From Sutterella sp. (GTDB lineage Bacteria > Pseudomonadota > Gammaproteobacteria > Burkholderiales > Burkholderiaceae_F), in assembly GCA_020025955.1 (NCBI GenBank), contig JAHHRF010000005.1, positions 10,846-74,845 on the forward strand: DNA of 64,000 nt, given 5' to 3'. The translations under genes and the position numbers were made by a program. Below the pieces are notes generated by a model. The model worked only from the letters and a program-made list of their open reading frames with translations, was not told the origin of the DNA and made no database searches. Below are positions 34,841-42,716 of this stretch, in pieces. Position 1 is the first letter of the stretch, and each line of letters begins with the position of its first letter.

Positions 34841-35299
34841 ATGCAAGTCAAAACCATTCTTTTTACGTTAGGGACGACCGCCCTTTTGGGTCTGACGGGT
34901 TGTTCGACACAATCCAACCTTGATCGTCCTGATTACAGCCGTTATTTGCCTGGCTTTTTGCAGCCGTATCGCGCCCCGGTGACGCAGGGTAACTTAGTTA
35001 CCAGCGAAATGGTGGCCCAGCTCGCTCAGGGCATGTCGGTCGCGCAGGTCCAGTACATTCTGGGGTTGCCGATGTTGCGTGACCAGTTCCATCCGACGCG
35101 TTGGGACTACGTCTACTTCTACTTGCCCACGCGTGGCGAAAAACAATTACGTCGTTTAACGGTGTTCTTTACGCCTGAAGGACGTGTGGATTACTGGGAA
35201 TCGGATCCCATGCCCACGGAAGAACAGGCTGACGCCTTGATTCTGGGCACGATCAAAACGTTCACGCCAGATTCGAGTGAACCCGCCAAAGCCCAATAA
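34841..35299 (+). CDS. bamE: Outer membrane assembly lipoprotein BamE
   Basis: A component of the BAM complex that inserts beta-barrel proteins. About 152 residues: the lipoprotein signal ends with lipobox LTGC, and the mature part has the SmpA/OmlA fold ('YLPGFLQPYRAPVTQGN', 'LAQGMSVAQVQYILGLPMLRD', 'WDYVYFYL'). I chose the ATG at 34841 because it gives a normal 20-residue lipoprotein signal; ATGs at 34811 and earlier would lengthen the signal unnaturally. Lgt, needed to process it, is encoded at 40352-41143. Confidence 0.93.
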   Translation: MQVKTILFTLGTTALLGLTGCSTQSNLDRPDYSRYLPGFLQPYRAPVTQGNLVTSEMVAQLAQGMSVAQVQYILGLPMLRDQFHPTRWDYVYFYLPTRGEKQLRRLTVFFTPEGRVDYWESDPMPTEEQADALILGTIKTFTPDSSEPAKAQ

Positions 35300-35326
35300 C
35301 CCTTCTCGCCTGCGACACCTCTGCTC

Positions 35327-35512
35327 ATGACCAATCTTCAACGCATCCAGCAATTGCGCGCCATGGTCGAACGACTCATTGCGCGTTTAGAAAACGAAAA
35401 GCGTGAGAACCAACGTTTAACCGCCCAATTGGCGAGTAAAGACGGGGAACTGGCGCAATTGCGCAAACGTTGGAACGAACTGAACCAAGCCGGCCATCGC
35501 TCGGAGAAGTAA
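35327..35512 (+). CDS. Small coiled-coil protein upstream of zapA
   Basis: A 61-residue protein made of one heptad-rich helix (LRAMVERLIARLENEKRENQRLTAQLASKDGEL, not unlike ZapB/SlyX). A small coiled-coil protein (TIGR02449-like) precedes zapA in many beta- and gammaproteobacteria. The next gene starts with the base after its stop codon, so the pair is co-translated and may form one complex at the division ring. Family assignment is by position and pattern. Confidence 0.8.
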   Translation: MTNLQRIQQLRAMVERLIARLENEKRENQRLTAQLASKDGELAQLRKRWNELNQAGHRSEK

Positions 35513-37714
35513 ATGCCTGAACTTCAATTAAAAATCTTCAATCGAACTTATCGTCTCGCGGTCTCCGAAGACGAAGAAGACTTGTTGAAGTCCTGTGCCT
35601 CCGATATCGAATCACGCATGCAAGAAATGCGTGATAGCGGTCGTTTAAGTAGCCCTGACCAGATCGCTGCCATGGTGGCGCTGGGCATCGCCTACGACAG
35701 TCGTAAGCAGAGTGTCCAAGCACAAGCCAATGAAGCCGAACGCCTTGAGCTCAAAAGCGCTTTAGAGCACGCCAACCTCGAAGGGACGCAAAAAGATCTT
35801 CAGATCCAAAGTCTGGAGTCGGATCTTGAGGCTCGTGAAAATGACCTCACGGACCTTCGTCAAGCCTTAACGCAAGAAACGGAAGCCGCCACGCGTGCGT
35901 CCGAAACCCTCTCGCGCTTGGAAGCGGACTTAAGTGAACGCAATGAACGCTTAATCTCGTTAGAGGATGACTTTGTCGGCTTAATGACGCGTCACGAAGA
36001 GCTCGAAGCCAAGCATGCGTCTGTCGCGAATGAGTTAGCGGCAAAACAGGAAGCCTTACGCTCCTTAGAGGAAGCGCTCAAGGCGGCTGAAGAAAAGGGG
36101 CAAACTCAAGCCTCTGAACTCGAAACGGCTACCTTTGAACTCTTAAATCGTGACGAAACGCTTTCAACCTTGCGCGAAGAGTTGCGCACTGTTCAAGCCT
36201 CGCTTAGCCAAGAAGCGCAACGCGTCCATGCTTTAAATCATGAACGCGATTCGAGCACGCAAGCCTTGGATGACGCGACGAATCGTATTACTGAATTGGA
36301 GCAACGCCTCCTTGAGCGTGACGAGGCAACCCGTCAGCTTCAGAGCCAGTTAGAAGCGCAGGCAAAAGCGCTGGCGGACTCCGAAGTGGCCCTCAATGAG
36401 AAGAGCCAAACCATTGCGCAACAAACCACGACGCTGGCCGACTTAGAGGCTGCGTTAGCGTTGGCAGCCGAAACCGAACAAACGCTCCATCAATCCGTGG
36501 ACCTTTTGCAGCGCACCACGGATGAGCAAGTCTTACGTTTGGAAGCGTTGACCAACGACCTTCAAGTGGCCAAGAACCAGATTCAAGCCCAAGAAGACGC
36601 AACCTTAGTCGCCCAAGAAGAAACCCTTCAGAAGGTCAACCGCATTGCTGAACTGGAAGCGACGCTGGAGCGCGCCGAAGCCCAAAGCCTTACGCTCAAG
36701 CAGACGATCGAAGACGGCAACCAGACGGTGACCGGCAAGGACGCACGCATTGCGGACTTAGAAGTCGAATTGCGCCAAGCGCATGAAGCCTCGCTTCACT
36801 TAGAGCATAGCTTGGAAGAGCATCGTCAAGTCACGACGCAACAAGCCGAAGCCTTGACGACGTTGGAAAACGACTTCCTCAAGCTCACGACGGAAACGGA
36901 TGCCTTAAAGCACAGCGTCACCCACTACGAAACGGTTCTTCATAGTAAGGATGAACGCATTGCTGATCTGGAAGCCCAGTTAGAAATGAGCCAATTGGAC
37001 GCTCAGAGCCTGCAGTCGGCGCATGAAAGCGCCCAAGCAACGCAAGCAGAGCACGAAGCAACGATGGAAGCCTTACGCGCGACGTTAGAAAGCGCTCAGG
37101 CTGAAGTCAGCTTCTTACATGCCACGCTCAAGGAAGACCGTGATGCGGGGGCTCAAAAGGCAGCGCGCATTGCTGAGTTGGAAAACACGACCCACGTGCA
37201 AGCCTCGCAGTTAGCCCAGTTACAAGAAGCGCTCTCGGGGCAAACGCAAGCCGAAAGCCAGACACAAGAACGCCTTGCAGCACTGGAGCATCAACTCGCT
37301 GAGCGTGAACAAACGGTGCGCTCCTTACGTGAAGCCCTGGATCAGGAAGCCGAACAGAGTTTGGAAAAAGAAGTGGGGTTAGAGCGCCTGGAAAATGAAA
37401 TCACTGCCTTAAAAGCAACGATTGAAAGCTTCCACGCGAAGGAAAAAACCGTCCAGGATCAGCTCGACGATTTAGAACTCGAGATCATGGCACGCGACGA
37501 GGCCCTTCAGGCAAAAGACGCGCATGAGGCGGAACTCATGGCAAGCCTTGAGGCGCTTAAAACCCAAGTGGCAGAGCTCGAATCCCGTCCCACGGCGCTT
37601 TCCAATTCGGTAGCCGATCAACAATTAGGTCGTGACTTGGATGACTTGATCATGCGTTGTCAAAAGACGTTGTTGGACGACATCCGAAAGAGCACCCTGT
37701 TTTGCCATACCTAA
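35513..37714 (+). CDS. zapA: Giant ZapA: ZapA domain plus sixteen 35-residue coiled-coil repeats
   Basis: The first 70 or so residues are a normal ZapA domain ('LQLKIFNRTYRLAVSEDEEDLLKSCASDIESRMQEM', 'QIAAMVALGIAYD'), which binds FtsZ and bundles its filaments. Normal ZapA is about 100 residues; this protein is 733. Residues from base 35801 to 37480 form sixteen consecutive 35-residue repeats (105 bases each) with no insertions. Leucine or isoleucine recurs at repeat positions 2, 5, 9, 16, 19 and 23, and many repeats start RIA(E/D)LE. Positions fit unbroken heptads, so a very long parallel coiled coil is expected. The tail ends 'LGRDLDDLIMRCQKTLLDDIRK'. 6S RNA follows, as after zapA in E. coli. 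Confidence 0.85.
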   Translation: MPELQLKIFNRTYRLAVSEDEEDLLKSCASDIESRMQEMRDSGRLSSPDQIAAMVALGIAYDSRKQSVQAQANEAERLELKSALEHANLEGTQKDLQIQSLESDLEARENDLTDLRQALTQETEAATRASETLSRLEADLSERNERLISLEDDFVGLMTRHEELEAKHASVANELAAKQEALRSLEEALKAAEEKGQTQASELETATFELLNRDETLSTLREELRTVQASLSQEAQRVHALNHERDSSTQALDDATNRITELEQRLLERDEATRQLQSQLEAQAKALADSEVALNEKSQTIAQQTTTLADLEAALALAAETEQTLHQSVDLLQRTTDEQVLRLEALTNDLQVAKNQIQAQEDATLVAQEETLQKVNRIAELEATLERAEAQSLTLKQTIEDGNQTVTGKDARIADLEVELRQAHEASLHLEHSLEEHRQVTTQQAEALTTLENDFLKLTTETDALKHSVTHYETVLHSKDERIADLEAQLEMSQLDAQSLQSAHESAQATQAEHEATMEALRATLESAQAEVSFLHATLKEDRDAGAQKAARIAELENTTHVQASQLAQLQEALSGQTQAESQTQERLAALEHQLAEREQTVRSLREALDQEAEQSLEKEVGLERLENEITALKATIESFHAKEKTVQDQLDDLELEIMARDEALQAKDAHEAELMASLEALKTQVAELESRPTALSNSVADQQLGRDLDDLIMRCQKTLLDDIRKSTLFCHT

Positions 37715-37763
37715 GGTATGACGTATTTTTGTAATGCGATGCCTTTTCGAAGCGCATTAGCGA

Positions 37764-37769
37764 TACAAT
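37764..37769 (+). promoter_or_regulatory. -10 element of the 6S RNA promoter
   Basis: TACAAT ends 6 bases before the predicted 6S RNA 5' end. No good -35 hexamer is seen (CCTTTT region at 37742-37747). Confidence 0.5.
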
Positions 37770-37775
37770 GAAGTT

Positions 37776-37958
37776 AACCCTGTGGCGGGATACATCCGAG
37801 GCTCCAAGTTCCTAGAACCAATGACAAGAACCTTAGGTTGGTATTCTCGAGAGCCGATAGTGCTTGTCGGGCACGCGATTGTCCGACCCGTTTCCGCTCC
37901 GGCGCCGACCGCCCTGACCTTACGGTTCAGGTAACGTAGCCCGGCCTGTCACAGGACC
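37776..37958 (+). ncRNA. ssrS: 6S RNA
   Basis: This RNA binds and inhibits the sigma-70 RNA polymerase holoenzyme in stationary phase. The ends pair (CCTGTG at 37779 with CACAGG at 37950; CGGG with CCCG inside), closing a long rod of about 183 nucleotides, almost the same as E. coli (184). The 3' arm 'GGTTCAGGTAACGTAGCCCGG' resembles the E. coli 3' arm, and the central region is open with short inner stems. Its place between zapA and a following gene is the conserved ssrS context. The call is from structure, length and synteny. Confidence 0.8.
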
Positions 37959-37964
37959 GAATTC

Positions 37965-37996
37965 GGGTGCCCCTTGACGCGAGGTGGCACCCTTTT
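37965..37996 (+). terminator. Terminator after 6S RNA
   Basis: The stem GGGTGCC / GGCACCC is followed by TTTT. It lies right after the 6S 3' end and 10 bases before the EVE gene's ribosome-binding site. Confidence 0.75.
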
Positions 37997-38014
37997 GCTT
38001 TTCTGGAGGACCCA

Positions 38015-38512
38015 ATGGACAAAAAAGCCATTGCTCAAGACCTGAAGACCCGCGAACGCTTTTGGTTAATGAAGACCGAACCAGGGGAATGTTCCATTGA
38101 TGATGTGATTAATGCCCCTAACCACCAATTACCCTGGTGGGGCATTCGTAACTATCAGGCTCGCAACTTCATGCGTGACCAAATGAAGCCTGGCGACGCC
38201 GTCCTCTTTTATCACTCCAGTTGCCCCAAGCCCGGCATTGTCGGCCTCGCACAAATCGCCTCAGAAGCGTATCCTGACGATACGCAATTCAATCCAGAGA
38301 GCGAATATTACGATCCCAAAAGCTCTCCCGAGAACCCGCGCTGGTGCATGGTCAACGTGGAAGGACTCTGTAAGTTTGATGTCGTTGGGATTCCCGTTCT
38401 CCGAGAGCACCCAGCGCTTGAATCCATGCTGATTCTTCGTAAAGGCAACCGTCTTTCGATTACGCCCGTCGACGCTGCGGATTTTGCGTACATCGTCGAC
38501 AACCTCATCTAA
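38015..38512 (+). CDS. EVE domain protein
   Basis: The 165-residue protein has one EVE (thymocyte nuclear protein 1-like) domain: 'RFWLMKTEPGECSIDD', 'WWGIRNYQARNFMRDQMKPGDAVLFYHSSC', 'GIVGLAQIASEAYPD'. EVE domains are PUA-like and bind modified bases in nucleic acids; many of these stand-alone forms are conserved but unassigned. A perfect GGAGGA lies 4 bases before the ATG at 38015. In this group the gene takes the place that fthC has after ssrS in E. coli. Confidence 0.9.
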   Translation: MDKKAIAQDLKTRERFWLMKTEPGECSIDDVINAPNHQLPWWGIRNYQARNFMRDQMKPGDAVLFYHSSCPKPGIVGLAQIASEAYPDDTQFNPESEYYDPKSSPENPRWCMVNVEGLCKFDVVGIPVLREHPALESMLILRKGNRLSITPVDAADFAYIVDNLI

Positions 38513-38529
38513 CCGTATTGAGGTGCCCA

Positions 38530-39348
38530 ATGAGTTTGACGCTTTTACTGGCATTGCCCCTTCTGGGGGCGTTTACGGGGCTTCTGGCAGGTCTCTTTGG
38601 CGTAGGTGGCGGGATGATCCTCACCCCCTTCCTTACGATGCTCCTGAGCCTGACAGGACAGTTCCCGCCTGAGGCGATTGTGCATATCGCACTCGCAACC
38701 AGCATGGGCACCATCGTCTTTACCTCCGCGTCCTCGTTTCGAGCACATGCCCAGCACGGCGCAGTCGAATGGAGAGCGTTCTACACCTTGATGCCGGGGA
38801 TTATTCTCGGGGGGCTCCTTGGCGCTCAGATCACCGGGGCCTTGCCCACGTTCTGGATTGCGCTCATCTTTACGATTTTTGTGACCTTGTCGGCCACGAA
38901 AATTTTCGTCACGAAAAAGCAAACGAAAACGCGTGACCTGCCCACCCCCTTGGGGCTCACTGCCTGGGGGACGGGGATTGGAACGGTTGCTGCCATTGTG
39001 GGCGCAGGGGGCGGCTTTATGATCGTGCCCTTCTTAACGTGGTGCCGTGTCTCCATTCATACCGCGATTGGCACGTCGGCTGCGTTAGGGCTCCCGGTCT
39101 CCATCGCCGGCACCTTGGGCTACATCTGGGCAGGGTTAAACCGCCCAGAGCTCGAAGGCATTTCGGGACTCATTGGCTTTATTTACTGGCCCGCTCTCAT
39201 TGCCGTAGCGCTCTGCAGCATCTTTACAGCTCCCTTGGGCGCTAGCATTGCGCACAAAATGGAGAGCCGTCGTTTACGCCAGTGTTTTGCCGTACTTCTC
39301 TATTCGCTCGGCGTCTACATGCTCTACAAAGGTGTCATGAGTCTCTAA
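38530..39348 (+). CDS. TauE/SafE family membrane exporter
   Basis: About 272 residues, with eight or so membrane helices in two homologous halves. The typical glycine-rich start of each half is visible: 'GLLAGLFGVGGGMILTPFL' and 'AAIVGAGGGFMIVPFL'. Family members export sulfite, sulfonates or other small organic anions. AGGTG precedes the ATG at 38530, 17 bases after the EVE gene, so they may share a transcript. Substrate unknown. Confidence 0.88.
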   Translation: MSLTLLLALPLLGAFTGLLAGLFGVGGGMILTPFLTMLLSLTGQFPPEAIVHIALATSMGTIVFTSASSFRAHAQHGAVEWRAFYTLMPGIILGGLLGAQITGALPTFWIALIFTIFVTLSATKIFVTKKQTKTRDLPTPLGLTAWGTGIGTVAAIVGAGGGFMIVPFLTWCRVSIHTAIGTSAALGLPVSIAGTLGYIWAGLNRPELEGISGLIGFIYWPALIAVALCSIFTAPLGASIAHKMESRRLRQCFAVLLYSLGVYMLYKGVMSL

Positions 39349-39414
39349 GCGCTATATCGTAGCGTCTCTGAGCAAAGCAAAGCCCTCGCGATTCTCTCAT
39401 CAACCCATCCCCCC

Positions 39415-39440
39415 ATCGCCCCCCGCTCCGTGGGGGCGAT
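39415..39440 (+). terminator. GC-rich hairpin after the TauE-type gene
   Basis: The nine-base-pair stem ATCGCCCCC / GGGGGCGAT has no T run behind it, so termination is uncertain. Confidence 0.4.
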
Positions 39441-39536
39441 CGCTATAGTGATAGTGTGGATGACCTCGCCCCCCTTGAGGTCGGATACCCAATCTCACGT
39501 ATCCGTGAATTGGACACTTTTTTGAGAGACATAACA

Positions 39537-40289
39537 ATGAAAAAACTCATCGCTTCGGCGTGTATGCTCGCCCTTTTGGGTGGCGCCACCGCCTTAAATG
39601 CGCAGACCCTTCGGGTCGCGACCAACCCGACGTTCCCGCCCTTTGAGTTTGCGAATTCGCAAACCCACGAAATTACGGGCTTTGAAATTGAATTGATTCG
39701 CGCCATGGCTAAAGAAGCTGGGCACGATGTCGAACTCGTCAAAATGGGGTTCGATGCCATTTTGCCCGCCGTTTTAACGGGCACGGTGGATGTGGGCGCG
39801 TCGGGCTTTTCGGTCACCGAAAAGCGTAAGAAACGTGTCGCGTTCTTAACCCCCTTCTACAAGTCGGGGTTGAGCATCTTGATTAACAAGAAGTCGGAAA
39901 ACGCCATCCATTCGATCGAGGATTTGAAGGGCAAGAAGATTGCCGTTCAGATTGGCACCGTTTCGGCAAGCGTAGCCAAAGACGTGCCTGACGCTAAGGT
40001 CACTCACTTCAATCAAATCGGTCAGGCGATTCTCGACTTAACGATTGGCGGGGCGGATGCCGTCATTAACGATAAGCCCGTGACGGACTACATCTTGGCT
40101 CAGCAGCCTCAGTTGGCCGAGGAAACGGTCACGTTGCCGGATCTGCTTTCTGCCGACGACATGGCCATGATTGTCAGCAAGCGCAACCCCGAACTCTTAA
40201 AAGAGCTCAATCAAGCGCTCGAAACCCTCAAGGCTAACGGCACCTACGACGAACTGCACCAGAAGTGGTTCGGTAAGGCTGCTCAGTAA
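39537..40289 (+). CDS. Amino acid ABC transporter substrate-binding protein
   Basis: A 250-residue periplasmic solute-binding protein of family 3 (glutamine/arginine/cystine type). The signal peptide ends near ALNAQ. 'TLRVATNPTFPPFEFANSQTHEITGFEIELIRAMA' is the classic N-terminus, with 'GFDAILPAVLTGTVDVGASGFSVTEKRK' and 'AVINDKPVTDYIL' later. GAGAG precedes the ATG at 39537. No permease or ATPase gene lies nearby, so it must pair with a transporter encoded elsewhere or act as a sensor domain supplier. A terminator follows. Confidence 0.92.
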   Translation: MKKLIASACMLALLGGATALNAQTLRVATNPTFPPFEFANSQTHEITGFEIELIRAMAKEAGHDVELVKMGFDAILPAVLTGTVDVGASGFSVTEKRKKRVAFLTPFYKSGLSILINKKSENAIHSIEDLKGKKIAVQIGTVSASVAKDVPDAKVTHFNQIGQAILDLTIGGADAVINDKPVTDYILAQQPQLAEETVTLPDLLSADDMAMIVSKRNPELLKELNQALETLKANGTYDELHQKWFGKAAQ

Positions 40290-40300
40290 CCGACAGTCTA

Positions 40301-40335
40301 ACGCCCTCTCGAAACACTTCAGAGAGGGCGTTTTT
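40301..40335 (+). terminator. Terminator after the solute-binding protein gene
   Basis: The stem ACGCCCTCTC / GAGAGGGCGT is followed by TTTTT. Confidence 0.85.
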
Positions 40336-40351
40336 ATTGGAGATTTACGCT

Positions 40352-41143
40352 TTACGCTTTTCGCTTCGTCGCCCAAAGCATGATGACGATCCCTAAAAGA
40401 ATCAAGGGAAGCGACAACCACTGACCGCGCGAGAGCCCCAGCGCTTGGAGCCCCAAGAACGCATCCGGTTCACGGAAAAATTCCACGGTAAAGCGAGCGA
40501 GCCCATAGCCTAAGCAAAAGAGACCCGCTACAAAACCGTTAGGGGTGGGACGGCGCGAGACCAACCAGAGCACGACAAACAACAAGGCTCCTTCTAACCC
40601 CGCTTCATAGAGTTGCGAGGGATGGCGAGGCACGCCCCCGTCCAAAGCCTGCGGGAAGATCATTCCCCAGGGAAGCGAAGGCGAACAGACTCGCCCCCAG
40701 AGCTCCCCATTGATGAAGTTACCAAAGCGGCCCATCATGAGCCCTAAAGGCACCAACGGGGCGACAAAATCGGCCACACGCCAAAACCCCATCCCGCGCA
40801 CGCGACCGTAGATCGCCATCACCACGATGACCCCAATCATGCCGCCATGCGCACTCATCCCCCCTTGCCAAAGCTTGGGGATGTCGCCCAAATGCGAGAG
40901 GTAGTACTCAGGCTGATAGAAAAGGCAGTAGCCTAAGCGCCCTCCTAAGACGACCCCAAAAATCCCGTAGAACAAAAGATTCTCTAAATCGTCTGCCGTG
41001 ATGCCACGCCAGGGCTCACGCGCACGTAACCACCCCAAGCCCCAGAAAAGCGCAAAGCCCACCAAGTAGGTCAGACCATACCAGTGAATGCCCAAGGGAC
41101 CGATTTGAAGGGCGACAGGGTCGAACTGAGGGTGAACCAGCAT
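40352..41143 (-). CDS. lgt: Prolipoprotein diacylglyceryl transferase
   Basis: Transfers diacylglycerol to the lipobox cysteine of prolipoproteins at the inner membrane. The 263-residue membrane protein has 'GIHWYGLTYLVGF', 'GVVLGGRLGYCLFY', 'WQGGMSAHGGMIG' and the signature 'GRFGNFINGELWGR'. 'HPSQLYEAGLEG' is also conserved. AGGAAAA lies upstream of the start. It converges with the solute-binding protein gene and diverges from thiM. Confidence 0.97.
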   Translation of the reverse strand: MLVHPQFDPVALQIGPLGIHWYGLTYLVGFALFWGLGWLRAREPWRGITADDLENLLFYGIFGVVLGGRLGYCLFYQPEYYLSHLGDIPKLWQGGMSAHGGMIGVIVVMAIYGRVRGMGFWRVADFVAPLVPLGLMMGRFGNFINGELWGRVCSPSLPWGMIFPQALDGGVPRHPSQLYEAGLEGALLFVVLWLVSRRPTPNGFVAGLFCLGYGLARFTVEFFREPDAFLGLQALGLSRGQWLSLPLILLGIVIMLWATKRKA

Positions 41144-41241
41144 TGTGAACGTTTTCCTAACGATGAAGCGGGGTAATTGTTTATGATGAGTGAGCCTTCC
41201 AGAACCGAAGCCCTTTGAATGCTACAGGTAGGACACTCATT

Positions 41242-42033
41242 ATGCGACATACTGACCGTGCCAACACGCTCTCGCCCACGCTAAATCGTTTACAAAGCGT
41301 TAGACCCTTGGTGCATTGCCTCACCAACGAAGTGGTTCAAGAAATCACCGCCAATGTTCTGTTGGCCGCGGGGGCATCGCCTGCGATGGTGGTTGGAAAA
41401 GAAGAGGCGTATGACTTTGCCCAACTCGCCAGCGCCCTCCTTATCAACTTAGGCACGCCCTACCCCGAGCGCCTAGAGAGCATGCGCTTAGCTATTGCGG
41501 GGGCGAAAGCTGCCAATCGCCCCTGGGTTTTGGATCCCGTCGCAGCGGGCGCTACGCGCTGGCGCGATCAGCTCATGCAAGAATTTCTCGCCCTTCGCCC
41601 CACGGTTATTCGTGGCAATGCCAGCGAAATCCGTGCCTTAGCGGGATTAAGTTCGTCTGGGAAAGGCGTAGACGCAGCGGACTCTACGGAAAGCGCAATT
41701 GAGGCCGCCAAAGCGCTTAGCTACGAATGGGGATCTGTCGTCTTTATCACAGGCGCCGTGGATCGTATTGTCGAAGGGGATCGCGTTGAAGATGTCGCAG
41801 GTGGCGTTGAACTCACCACGCTCGTGGTGGGCACTGGCTGCGCCTTATCGGCCTTAACCGCCGCCTACGTCGCCGTCGCGCCCACTCCCTTCGAGGGCGC
41901 GAAGGCTGCCGCCTTACACACCAAGCTCGCGGCGGAAGAAGCGTTTAAAACCGCCAAAGCCCCGGGGAGCTTCCACGCTCACTTTATTGATGCGCTTTTC
42001 TCCATCGCTCAAACGCTAAAGGAGTCCGCATGA
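41242..42033 (+). CDS. thiM: Hydroxyethylthiazole kinase
   Basis: Phosphorylates the thiazole alcohol for thiamine salvage. The 263-residue protein shows 'PLVHCLTNEVVQEITANVLLAAGASPAMV', 'LLINLGTP', 'PWVLDPVAAGAT', 'VIRGNASEIRALAG' and 'VVGTGCALSALTAAYVA' with the GTGC loop. AGGTAGGA precedes the ATG at 41242. It overlaps thiE by 4 bases. No TPP riboswitch is visible in the roughly 100-base leader. Confidence 0.95.
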   Translation: MRHTDRANTLSPTLNRLQSVRPLVHCLTNEVVQEITANVLLAAGASPAMVVGKEEAYDFAQLASALLINLGTPYPERLESMRLAIAGAKAANRPWVLDPVAAGATRWRDQLMQEFLALRPTVIRGNASEIRALAGLSSSGKGVDAADSTESAIEAAKALSYEWGSVVFITGAVDRIVEGDRVEDVAGGVELTTLVVGTGCALSALTAAYVAVAPTPFEGAKAAALHTKLAAEEAFKTAKAPGSFHAHFIDALFSIAQTLKESA

Positions 42034-42716
42034 CGACCCCCGACTATCGTGTTTACGTTGTGCTCGACCCGGGGCTCTGTGGCGGGCTCGAAGGCCTCAT
42101 CCAAACCGCTAGACTGGCAGCCGAGGCGGGAGCGGGCTTCATTCAATTGCGTGCTCCTCAGTGGAAAAAGCGCGAGTGGGTCGCGGCAGCGAGAGCGCTC
42201 AAGAGCGCGCTCGCCCCAACCCCAGCCCGTTTAATCATTAACGACCACGTAGATGTTGCGCTTTTAACCGATGCCGACGGCGTTCATGTGGGACAAGCGG
42301 ACTTAAGTGTTCAAGACGTTCGCTCGTTAATCGGACCCGATAAACTTTTAGGGCTCTCCATTTCACATCCCGATCAACTTCGCCCCGAGGAGTTAACGCT
42401 CGTTGACTACCTTGGAATTGGACCTGTTTGGCCCACAACGAGTAAAGCCGATGCCGATCCCGTCTTGGGGGTTGAGGGGCTCAAAACCATCGTTGAAGCC
42501 TCACCGATTCCCACTGTGGCCATCGGAGGCATTACACTCAATCGTACCCCTGACGTGATGTCCACTGGGGTCGATGGGGTGGCGGTGATCTCTGCCATCT
42601 GTGGTCAGCCAGACGTTAAAGCGGCGACCCAATCCCTTCTAAACGCTGTCCAACAAGGGCTAACTCTCCAATCGCACGAATCGCATGTTCCAACGCAAGA
42701 AATCGACAACCATTAA
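42030..42716 (+). CDS. thiE: Thiamine phosphate synthase
   Basis: Joins the pyrimidine and thiazole phosphates to make thiamine monophosphate. The 228-residue TIM barrel has 'GAGFIQLRAPQWKKREW', 'RLIINDHVDVALLTDADGVHVGQADL', 'GLSISHPDQL', 'YLGIGPVWPTTSKADADPVLG' and 'PTVAIGGITL'. With thiM it forms a two-gene salvage unit; the pyrimidine kinase thiD is not in view. Its 3' end overlaps the DUF2868 gene by 32 bases. Confidence 0.95.
   Translation: MTTPDYRVYVVLDPGLCGGLEGLIQTARLAAEAGAGFIQLRAPQWKKREWVAAARALKSALAPTPARLIINDHVDVALLTDADGVHVGQADLSVQDVRSLIGPDKLLGLSISHPDQLRPEELTLVDYLGIGPVWPTTSKADADPVLGVEGLKTIVEASPIPTVAIGGITLNRTPDVMSTGVDGVAVISAICGQPDVKAATQSLLNAVQQGLTLQSHESHVPTQEIDNH

Noticed and set aside
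41144..41241. Possible TPP riboswitch in front of thiM
   Set aside because: A GGGGT and a CCCTTTGAA string look suggestive, but the conserved CTGAGA and the CCTGATC...TAATGCCAGCG core are missing and the leader is short.
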